Source: DASVWH01 sp036389715
GTDB taxonomy: Bacteria > Acidobacteriota > Blastocatellia > Pyrinomonadales > Pyrinomonadaceae
Assembly: GCA_036389715.1 (NCBI GenBank)
Contig: DASVWH010000139.1
Location: 1-22,075, forward strand
Direction: 5' to 3'
Length of the DNA stretch: 22,075 bases
In this document: piece by piece, positions 15,746 to 22,075 of the stretch
How the letters are laid out: each line of letters begins with the position of its first letter
Position numbering within the stretch: the first letter of the stretch is position 1
Program-made: the position numbers and the translations under genes
The notes under the pieces: generated by a model
The model's input: the letters and a program-made list of their open reading frames with translations, nothing else
The model's database searches: none
What the model was told of the DNA's origin: nothing

Positions 15746-16701
15746 ACGACGAGCTGACCGACAAAGCCGCCGGAGCGGCAGAGAGGCCCGACGACCGTGT
15801 GAATGAGCCCGCGCGGCGCATGCGCATCTGGCCGCTCGCGGTGTCGCTCGTCCTCCTGCTCGCGGCGACCGTCCTGCTCGGCAGGCACAGGCTGGCGGAA
15901 ACTCCCGGCGGACCAACCGAGCCCGGCGCAGCGCCGCCGGTCCAGGCGCGAGACTATTCCAGGTTCTCGCACTCTACTCCGAACGAGCACGCGCAGTTGA
16001 TGAACCGCGCCAACTGCGCATCGTGCCATCGCCGCAGGGACAATTCGGCCGAGCCCAGGTTCCCCGCTCACAAGGATTGCACGGGCTGTCACCTGTCACA
16101 GTTCACGACGCCCGATATTCCGATGTGCGCCATCTGCCACACGCCGGAGGGACTCGGCGAAGCGAACCCACGCCTGCGTAAATTCCCGGGCCTGCGCAGC
16201 TTCAAGGCCGAGTTCGACCACGCAGAGCACATGCAGGGGCTCGCGGCGGCGCGCCCCGCACGCGGATGTGTGGCCTGTCATGCGCCCGCGCGGCGCGGCG
16301 TCGCGCAGACAATCCCGGCCGGTTTGAGCGCCCATCAAAGCTGCTACGAGTGCCACACTCCCGGCAGGCGGACGGACGCGGGCGGCGACATCTCTTCCTG
16401 CGGCTCGTGCCACGGGCCGGGCGCATACGCACAGACTTCGACGGCCGCGCGGGCCTTCCGCGTCGGCTTCAGCCACGCCGAGCACGGGCAGCGCCAGCGC
16501 CTCGACTGCGACAGTTGCCACACCGTCAGGGGAGGCGGTCTGGCGCAAGCCAGGCAGGTTACCTCGACACTCGCCGTGCAGCATTTCGCCAGCACGCGTG
16601 CGCAAAGCTGCATGACCTGTCACAACGGCAAACGCGCTTTCGGCGACATGGACTTTAATGATTGCAGGCGCTGTCACAGGGGTCAGACCTTCCGCATGTG
16701 A
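15742..16701 (+). CDS. Membrane-anchored nonaheme c-type cytochrome (copy 2)
   Basis: 319 aa. A cytoplasmic N-terminal stretch (1-27), one membrane segment (~28-46) and a YSRFSH motif (72-77) precede nine CxxCH sites at C92, C113, C129, C176, C201, C220, C256, C290 and C308. Patterns such as FDHAEH and FSHAEHGQ before CxxCH sites are typical of cytochrome c3/c7-like haem packing. ATG 15742 overlaps the previous stop (ATGA) and is preferred over in-frame ATGs at 15703 and 15733, which lie inside the upstream gene. The shared YSRFxH motif at the same distance from the first haem, and the equal haem number, suggest it and the preceding gene are paralogues. Last gene of the plus-strand run. Confidence 0.9.
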   Translation: MNDELTDKAAGAAERPDDRVNEPARRMRIWPLAVSLVLLLAATVLLGRHRLAETPGGPTEPGAAPPVQARDYSRFSHSTPNEHAQLMNRANCASCHRRRDNSAEPRFPAHKDCTGCHLSQFTTPDIPMCAICHTPEGLGEANPRLRKFPGLRSFKAEFDHAEHMQGLAAARPARGCVACHAPARRGVAQTIPAGLSAHQSCYECHTPGRRTDAGGDISSCGSCHGPGAYAQTSTAARAFRVGFSHAEHGQRQRLDCDSCHTVRGGGLAQARQVTSTLAVQHFASTRAQSCMTCHNGKRAFGDMDFNDCRRCHRGQTFRM

Positions 16702-16901
16702 GCCGGACGCTCGAACCGGCCAGAAGCCCTGGCTTCAAGTTGAATCAAGATGTGCTGATGCGCCGGGGAGCGCAAGGATTGGCAGAGCGGCGCGGCGTCC
16801 AACTGTTTGACGCGGAAGAGCCGTCGGGCGGCTTAAGTTGTTATTAACACAAAGGTTGCGAGCCCCGAGCGATTGCCAGGCGTCAGTATTAAACGCCCGC
16901 G
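16702..16901. other. Convergent intergenic region
   Basis: 200 bp between the last cytochrome gene and the convergent GH2 gene. No gene seen. A weak GGCGT-N9-ACGCC hairpin (16879-16897) has no U-tract, so I do not call a terminator. The composition becomes AT-richer around 16840-16900. Confidence 0.5.
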
Positions 16902-18713
16902 TCAGCCGTTAAGATCGAAGAGGTTCCGGTGAATCTCCGCGATCTGCTCCGGGTCAAGCTTGGGCTTGCGGTCGTAAGCCAGGAGCCCGTTCTTCTCCTG
17001 CTCGATGTCGGTCAACTGCGTGTAGCAGAACCCGGCCAGGAAGCGCAGCGACGCGATGCCCTCCATCAGGTCGCGGTACTTCTGCAAGAGCTCGTGCGAG
17101 GTGCGGAAAGAGCCGTAAAACTTGTAGAGCATGTCGCGGTCTTCGGGCTCAACGTCCGGCGGAATGAAGAGAAATCCGCCGACTTCCGAGAGCATGATGG
17201 GCTGTCCCCTGTAGCTTGAGCCGAGGACGAAGAGAGGCTTGTTGCCGATCCAGACATGTGCGGGCAGCGCGCCCCCGTTGGCGGCGTCCTGGTAACGCTT
17301 GCGCAGCAGGTCGGCCGTCGGCGTGTAGTCGTGAATCGCGCAGATGTCCGTGATGTCGCTATGCTCCCAGCCGTCGTTGTCAATAACGGGGCGCTTCGGG
17401 TCCAGGCGACGCGTGGCGGCCACCATCCGCTCGATGAAAGCAAACTGTCCCGGGTGATTATTCTTCAGCTTGGGAAAGCCCATGCTCTCGTTGACCGGGA
17501 CCCAGGTGATGATGCACGGGTGGTTGTAGTCGCGCCTGACGGCCCGGCTCCACTCCGCCGAGAGCCGCTCTTCGGCGTGCGACGACCACTCGCGCGCATT
17601 GGGCATCTCTTCCCAGACCAGCAGCCCCAGTGTATCGCACCAGTAGAGCCAGCGCGGGTCCTCTATCTTCTGGTGCTTGCGCGCGCCGTTGTAGCCGAAC
17701 TTCTTAATCCACTCGACATCGGCGCGCAGGGCTTCGTCCGAAGGCGCGGCCAGGTAGCTCTCCGGCCAGTAGCCCTGGTCGAGCACCATCGCCAGGTAAG
17801 TCGGCCTGCCGTTGAGCAGGTAACGGCCCTGCCGCAATTCGATGTCGCGCAAGCCCATGTAGGAAGAGACGTGGTCGAGCAGCCGGTCGCTCTCGAAGAG
17901 ACGAACCCGCAGCTTGTAGAGATGCGGCGATTCCGGCGACCAGAGCTTGGCGTTTTCAATCGAGAGCGTCAGCCAGCCGGTCGCGGCCGTAATCTCTTCG
18001 ACCGCGGTGGCGACTACCTCTTCGCCGTCGAGCGCCTCGATTTCCAGCCTTCGCAGCCCGGAAGGCGCATGCAGGTAGACGCTGATTTCAGCCGCCTGGC
18101 GATGAGCGTGCGGGGTGATTCTGAGTTCTTCGATGCGGATGGGCGGGACCGGCTCCAGCCAGACCGTCTGCCAGATGCCCGTCGTGTTGTAATAGTCTAT
18201 GTCGTGCGGGCGGCCCGTGGTGGACTGTTTGCCGCGGGGCTGGCGCGGGTTCTGGCGGTCCTCGACGCGCACCGTCAGGCGATTGATGCCGTGATTGAGG
18301 TACGGCGCGATGTCGAACAGAAAGGGGACGTGCCCGCCCTGGTTGTGCCCGACCTCCTGGCCGTTGACCCAGACGGTGGCGCGGTAATCCACGGCCCCGA
18401 AATGGAGCAGCAAATCCTGGCCGCGCCATTCCTGCGGCACTTCAAAGCTGCGCGAGTACCAGACTATCTCGTGGATACTCTTATCGTTGATGCCGGAAAG
18501 CTGGCTCTGGTAAGGAAACGGGACGACGATCCGCTGGCTGAGCGTCAGGCCGTACTGCCAGCCAAGCTCGCGCCCCCGGTTCGCATCGTCATACTCGAAC
18601 TCCCACTCGCCGTTGAGGTTGAGCCAGCGGTCTCGGACGAATTGCGGCCGGGGATATTCAGGGCGTGGCAGAGGAGCGGGCTGATGATCCATCAAAGCAG
18701 CAGGGGTTTCCAT
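16902..18713 (-). CDS. Glycoside hydrolase family 2 enzyme (beta-galactosidase/beta-glucuronidase-like), cytoplasmic
   Basis: 603 aa. The order is a jelly-roll sugar-binding domain (~25-187, LNLNGEWEFEYDD ... WVNGQEVGHNQGGHVPF ... GIWQTVWLEPV), an Ig-like domain (~190-285), and a TIM barrel (~290-600). The acid/base is E409 in WVPVNES and the nucleophile is E510 in IMLSEVGGF, matching GH2. It therefore hydrolyses a beta-linked sugar with retention; the specificity (galactoside, glucuronide, mannoside) cannot be told from sequence by eye. No signal peptide, so it probably acts in the cytoplasm on imported or intermediate glycans. The C-terminal domains of large LacZ proteins are absent, as in compact GH2 enzymes. 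It is the last gene of the minus-strand carbohydrate cluster. ATG 18713 or 18692 could be used; neither has a good Shine-Dalgarno. Confidence 0.9.
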   Translation of the reverse strand: METPAALMDHQPAPLPRPEYPRPQFVRDRWLNLNGEWEFEYDDANRGRELGWQYGLTLSQRIVVPFPYQSQLSGINDKSIHEIVWYSRSFEVPQEWRGQDLLLHFGAVDYRATVWVNGQEVGHNQGGHVPFLFDIAPYLNHGINRLTVRVEDRQNPRQPRGKQSTTGRPHDIDYYNTTGIWQTVWLEPVPPIRIEELRITPHAHRQAAEISVYLHAPSGLRRLEIEALDGEEVVATAVEEITAATGWLTLSIENAKLWSPESPHLYKLRVRLFESDRLLDHVSSYMGLRDIELRQGRYLLNGRPTYLAMVLDQGYWPESYLAAPSDEALRADVEWIKKFGYNGARKHQKIEDPRWLYWCDTLGLLVWEEMPNAREWSSHAEERLSAEWSRAVRRDYNHPCIITWVPVNESMGFPKLKNNHPGQFAFIERMVAATRRLDPKRPVIDNDGWEHSDITDICAIHDYTPTADLLRKRYQDAANGGALPAHVWIGNKPLFVLGSSYRGQPIMLSEVGGFLFIPPDVEPEDRDMLYKFYGSFRTSHELLQKYRDLMEGIASLRFLAGFCYTQLTDIEQEKNGLLAYDRKPKLDPEQIAEIHRNLFDLNG

Positions 18714-18730
18714 GTTCAGATTGGTCTTCG

Positions 18731-18758
18731 CAAAAGGGACGGGCCGCGCGCCCGGTCC
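18731..18758 (-). terminator. Possible rho-independent terminator or attenuator
   Basis: On the minus strand a GC-rich hairpin (arms 18758-18750 and 18744-18737, one bulged base, 5-nt loop) is followed by CTTTTG (18736-18731). It sits ~60 bp after the GH1-RmlD stop and only 18 bp before the GH2 start. It would either separate the two genes or partially attenuate read-through. The U-tract is short. Confidence 0.35.
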
Positions 18759-18817
18759 TTAATGCGCAACGCCCCATAGCTTAACCCATTTCGCCTGACA
18801 TTAGTGTGATTAAATTC

Positions 18818-21088
18818 TTACGAGCGGTTGGATGCGGCAAAAGCCCTTGCGGTTTCCGGCTGCTCGCGGCGGAAGGCTGGGGCCCACTGCGGCTCGCAAT
18901 CACGCATGAAGCGCGCGAGCGCATGATCGAGACTCGGGAGCATGATGGCACGCTCGCTTGTGAGGGCGCTATCGGCCGGACGCGGGGCCGCGAGCCCGAG
19001 CGTATGCGCCGCGCGCGCGTCAATCCCGTCCGGGCCAAAGCCCGCGAGCCCCGCCGCCTTGATCGCCAGCTCGGCCCAGGTCAAGGCCCCCTCGTTGGCC
19101 AGATGCCAGATACCCTGCTCGCCGTCAATCAGCAGGTCCAGGCTGGCGTTGACCAGGTCGGGGACATAGGTGGGAGTGATGACGGCATCGTCGGCCGCCG
19201 CGAAACGCTGCCCGGCGGCCAGAGTGCGCAGCACAGCGATCACGAAGTTATGCTCGTCCCAGGGGCCGAAGAACGCGCTGGTGCGAATGACCAGGGCGGC
19301 AGGCAGCGCCGCCAGCACGCGCGCCTCGGCCGCGGCCTTGCTCCGCCCGTAGACGTTGAGCGGCGCAACCGGGTCGCTCTCGACGTAGGGACGCTGCTTT
19401 GCGCCGTCGAAGACGAGGTCGGAGGAGAAGGTCAGCAGCGAAATAGCGCGCCGCGCACAGGCCGCCGCCAGGACCGCAGGCCCATCCGCGTTCTCACTGA
19501 AGCAGCGCTCCGGCTCTTGCTCGGCATCGTCCACGCGCACGTAACCGGCCGTGTTGACTATCGCCCAGGGCTCGTACTCGGTCAGGGCCGCCTCGACCGA
19601 AGAGGCGTCGGCGATGTCCATCTCGGAGCGCGCCAGCAGCCGGTAGGAGAGGCCCCGAATCTCGCAGAGCCGCGCAAAAGCCCTGCCGAGCGTGCCGGTT
19701 GCGCCGGTAATCAGGAGCGGGCGCGGCTGTCCGCTGGTCATGGCTACGCCCTGGACCGCCTGTGAGACGGCGCGCGCGTGACGCTTGACCGGCTGATACT
19801 GTAGCCGGTTGAGCCTGCGCCACCAGCCGGGCGAATCGAGAACCGGGTGGCCGTGCTCGCGCCCCGCAGCCAGTTCCTTGAGCATCCGCGCCAGCGCCGT
19901 CGGGCGTGGCCCTCCCCCGCGCAGATCGAAGACCCCCGGCTCATAATGTCCTTCGGAGCGCGTCACGAGGCTATTCCAATCAAACGCCCCGAGCAGCGAC
20001 CAGGCGGTCACGGCGCGCAGGTCCACCCCGTCCGCACGCAGGCTTTGAGCCCCGTCCCAGACCTCCTTGAGCCAGCGCAACTGCTCTTCGCGCGTGCAGC
20101 CGAGATGCGTTTCCGTCACGGCCAGCGGCAGCCCGTAACGCTTCCAGGCCTCCTTCAACAGGGCTTTCGGCCCGGCCGTGCCTTCGGCGCAGACGCGCAC
20201 GGCCTCTACGTCCGCATAGATTTGCCGGCCGTTGCCGCCGTGCGTCGAGGACGGGTAGCGCGCGATGCGTTCGTCCAGAAAGCGCTCGCTTGTCAGGTAA
20301 TGATTGATGCCGAGAATGTCCGGCTGGCAGGGATGCTCGACAAACCAGTGGAGGTCGGCCTCGCTGACCCCGGCCGAGCGTAGATAATTCCACAAGGCAT
20401 GATTTCGATTGACGCGGCCCGACAGCAGATCGTAGCTCAACCAGCGGCGTTCGTTCTCGAACCTGGCCTGGTAGGCGAGCTTGCGCGTGCTGAAGGTCTT
20501 GCCGAGGTCTTCGGTCTGAACCAGTTGCGCCGCCGGGTTGACCTGGCGAATGGCGCGCATCGAGAGCGCGACGGCACGACACTGCGTCAGGAGAGCACGC
20601 GCGAAAGTCCGCGCGCTCTGCCCGTGCGGATACCAGTGACCGTAAAGCCCGCTGAAGCGGGCGGTGGTCAAAGGCTCGTTGACGGGCGTGTAAGATTCGA
20701 CCCAGGGGTAGCGCTCGGCCACGGCGCGCGCATAGGCCGCCAGCTTTTCCGGGAAGGCCGGGTCTACGAGGCTCGTGTCGCGCGGCCCGCTGCCGTGATG
20801 AACGAGACCGACGATGGGTCGTATTCCAAGCTCGCGCAGGCGCGTGAGGCGCGCGTCGGCCCAGGACCAATCGGCCTCTGCCAGTTTCCCCGGCGCAGTC
20901 CGCTCCCACAACACGGGGTAGCGCAGCGCGCGCACGCCGAGCCCTGCGAAGAGGTCCAGGTCCTCGATACGAGTCGAGTGGCCGTTGAGCTTCAGTTGAT
21001 CGAAATACTGATCGCCGACGCGATTAACGGTACACTCGACTCCAGCCCATAGCTCGATTGACGATAAGACAGCTGACTCCGCCGACAT
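18818..21088 (-). CDS. Fused GH1-like glycosidase / RmlD-like NAD(P)-dependent sugar-nucleotide reductase
   Basis: 756 aa from ATG 21088. N-terminal half (~10-420): a GH1-like TIM barrel with the acid/base E138 in YTPVNEP and the nucleophile E326 in VTETH, consistent with a retaining beta-glycosidase. C-terminal half (~455-750): a short-chain dehydrogenase of the dTDP-4-dehydrorhamnose reductase type. It has a TGATGTLG nucleotide-binding loop (461-468), VNTAGYVRVDDAE, SSDLVFDG and a YGRSK catalytic pair (Y580, K584). ATG 21088 is chosen because GGAGG lies 9 nt upstream. A GTG at 21118 (10 residues longer) overlaps the glf stop as GTGA and is a real alternative. Both active sites look intact. 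The context (glf upstream) suggests modification of a sugar nucleotide or a surface glycan; the substrate is unknown and no signal peptide is present. Confidence 0.9.
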   Translation of the reverse strand: MSAESAVLSSIELWAGVECTVNRVGDQYFDQLKLNGHSTRIEDLDLFAGLGVRALRYPVLWERTAPGKLAEADWSWADARLTRLRELGIRPIVGLVHHGSGPRDTSLVDPAFPEKLAAYARAVAERYPWVESYTPVNEPLTTARFSGLYGHWYPHGQSARTFARALLTQCRAVALSMRAIRQVNPAAQLVQTEDLGKTFSTRKLAYQARFENERRWLSYDLLSGRVNRNHALWNYLRSAGVSEADLHWFVEHPCQPDILGINHYLTSERFLDERIARYPSSTHGGNGRQIYADVEAVRVCAEGTAGPKALLKEAWKRYGLPLAVTETHLGCTREEQLRWLKEVWDGAQSLRADGVDLRAVTAWSLLGAFDWNSLVTRSEGHYEPGVFDLRGGGPRPTALARMLKELAAGREHGHPVLDSPGWWRRLNRLQYQPVKRHARAVSQAVQGVAMTSGQPRPLLITGATGTLGRAFARLCEIRGLSYRLLARSEMDIADASSVEAALTEYEPWAIVNTAGYVRVDDAEQEPERCFSENADGPAVLAAACARRAISLLTFSSDLVFDGAKQRPYVESDPVAPLNVYGRSKAAAEARVLAALPAALVIRTSAFFGPWDEHNFVIAVLRTLAAGQRFAAADDAVITPTYVPDLVNASLDLLIDGEQGIWHLANEGALTWAELAIKAAGLAGFGPDGIDARAAHTLGLAAPRPADSALTSERAIMLPSLDHALARFMRDCEPQWAPAFRREQPETARAFAASNRS

Positions 21089-21114
21089 AGAGGATGCCCT
21101 CCGGTCTGCCCCGG

Positions 21115-22075
21115 TCACTGGCTCGTCAAGGCCAGCTCCCTCGTGTTGCGATGACCGTTGCCGTTGCCGTTGCCATTCCCATTGCCGTTGCGCGGGTGGC
21201 TCGACAGCGCCGTCACGGCCTGCGAGCGCTTCGTCCCGTGAATCTTGGCGTAGACGGTCAGGGCCTGGGCGACGATCTGGTCCATGTTGTAATACTTGTA
21301 GGTGGCGAGCCGCCCGACGAAATGCACGCCCGGCTCCTCGTCCGCCAGCGCCTTGTACTTGGCATACAGCTCGGCGTTCTCCTTGCGCGGCACGGGATAA
21401 TAGGGGTCGCCCTCGGCCTGCGGAAACTCGTAGACGATGCTCGTCTTCGAGTGCTCCTGCCCGGTCAGGTACTTAAACTCCGTGATGCGCGTGTAGAGCT
21501 GCTCGTTCGGATAGTTGACGACCGGGGCCGGTTGGTAGGTCGGCACATCATGCGTCTCGTGCTTGAACTCCAGCGAGCGATACGGCAGCCGCCCGTAGCG
21601 ATAATCGAAGAACGCATCAACCGGTCCCGTGTAGATCATCTCGCGGTATGGAATCTCGTTGACGATCTCGCGATAGTCGCAGTTGAGCATGATCTTGATG
21701 TTCGGATGGTCCAGCATCTTCTCGAACATTCGCGTGTAGCCGTGCAGCGGCATCGCCTGGTAAGAGTCCGTGAAATAGCGGTCGTCGCGGTTGGTTCGCG
21801 TCGGCACGCGCGAAGTCACAGAAGCATCCAGCTCGGAAGGGTCCAGGCCCCACTGCTTGCGCGTGTAGTTGCGGAAAAACTTTTCGTAAAGCTCGCGGCC
21901 GACCGCGTTGACGACGACATCTTCCGAGGTCTTGATCTCTTCTTTCTTCTCCGCGACCGACTCGAAGAACTCCGCCAGCTGAAACGAAGTCAGGCTCAGA
22001 CCGTAGAGCTTGTTAATCGTATCCAGGTTGATCGGAATCGGCACATGCTGGCCGTCAACGTGCGCCAGGACCCGG
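21115..22075 (-). CDS. glf: UDP-galactopyranose mutase (5' end outside window)
   Basis: 319 residues are visible and the frame is open through the right edge, so the N-terminus with its FAD-binding GxGxxG loop lies beyond 22075. The upstream in-window sequence reads VLAHVDGQHVPIPINLDTIN, a Glf hallmark. Further conserved stretches are RKQWGLDPSEL, SRVPTRTNRDDRYF, YTRITEFKYLTGQ and GRLATYKYYNMDQ. The enzyme is a cytoplasmic flavoprotein that interconverts UDP-galactopyranose and UDP-galactofuranose, the donor for galactofuranose in surface glycans. The C-terminal ~30 residues are a Gly-Asn repeat tail not needed for catalysis. A GTG at 22044 is not the start, because conserved sequence continues upstream of it. 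The stop lies next to the start of the GH1-RmlD gene, indicating an operon. Confidence 0.95.
   Translation of the reverse strand, partial: RVLAHVDGQHVPIPINLDTINKLYGLSLTSFQLAEFFESVAEKKEEIKTSEDVVVNAVGRELYEKFFRNYTRKQWGLDPSELDASVTSRVPTRTNRDDRYFTDSYQAMPLHGYTRMFEKMLDHPNIKIMLNCDYREIVNEIPYREMIYTGPVDAFFDYRYGRLPYRSLEFKHETHDVPTYQPAPVVNYPNEQLYTRITEFKYLTGQEHSKTSIVYEFPQAEGDPYYPVPRKENAELYAKYKALADEEPGVHFVGRLATYKYYNMDQIVAQALTVYAKIHGTKRSQAVTALSSHPRNGNGNGNGNGNGHRNTRELALTSQ
21155..21190 (-). repeat. Hexanucleotide repeat encoding a Gly-Asn tail in Glf
   Basis: On the minus strand about six GGCAAC-type hexamers (with GGCAAT/GGGAAT variants) encode (Asn-Gly)6 near the C-terminus of glf. It is likely prone to slippage in multiples of 6 bp, which would keep the frame. 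It probably acts only as a flexible tail. Confidence 0.7.

Noticed and set aside
16879..16897. Terminator after the last cytochrome gene
   Set aside because: Only a 5-bp stem with a 9-nt loop and no U-tract.
17256..18779. Long plus-strand open frame (507 codons) opposite the GH2 gene
   Set aside because: It lies antisense to a gene with clear GH2 catalytic motifs; its translation is low-complexity Arg/Val/Ala-rich with no recognisable domain. Typical shadow in GC-rich DNA.
22042..22044. GTG as the start of glf
   Set aside because: The frame continues upstream with the conserved VLAHVDGQHVPIPIN sequence of UDP-galactopyranose mutase, so the true start is outside the window.

Overview
The window looks like a chromosomal segment of a GC-rich, Gram-negative, environmental bacterium. 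The best guess is an Acidobacteriota of the Blastocatellia/Pyrinomonadaceae type. This is an inference from four things: system II (ResB/CcsA) cytochrome c maturation, many multiheme cytochromes, carboxypeptidase-regulatory-like outer-membrane proteins, and an N-terminal extracellular module in the 5904 gene that I associate with that lineage. No rRNA, tRNA, CRISPR, transposase or phage gene is visible.

Positions 1-5903, minus strand. An outer-membrane beta-barrel protein (3373-5589) lies upstream of a very large decaheme cytochrome c. The cytochrome runs open from its start at 3278 off the left edge (at least 1092 residues, ten CxxCH motifs, C-terminal beta-propeller-like repeats). A divergent promoter region separates this pair from a plus-strand secreted protein with two GlcG/HbpS (haem-binding) domains (5904-8030).

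Positions 8031-16701. A minus-strand membrane-anchored TPR protein (8141-8878) faces a plus-strand run: resB-ccsA (4-bp overlap), a second paralogous TPR protein, a secreted Cys-containing protein of unknown function, and two membrane-anchored nonaheme cytochromes (GTGA and ATGA overlaps). A good sigma70-type promoter (9205-9233) precedes resB. Short AT-rich oligomer arrays form near-perfect inverted repeats at two gene borders (8056-8139 and 12484-12565).

Positions 16702-22075, minus strand. A surface-carbohydrate operon reads from the right: UDP-galactopyranose mutase (glf, 5' end outside the window), then a fused GH1-like glycosidase/RmlD-like reductase, then a GH2 glycosidase without a signal peptide.

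Working model (inference). The left 16.7 kb encodes 28 CxxCH haem sites in three cytochromes, an outer-membrane barrel, the ligation machinery (ResB/CcsA) with possible TPR helper proteins, and a haem-binding protein. This would suit an electron-transfer chain from the inner membrane through the periplasm to or across the outer membrane. It is the most promising candidate for an undescribed system here. The right 5 kb is an unrelated galactofuranose/surface-glycan locus.
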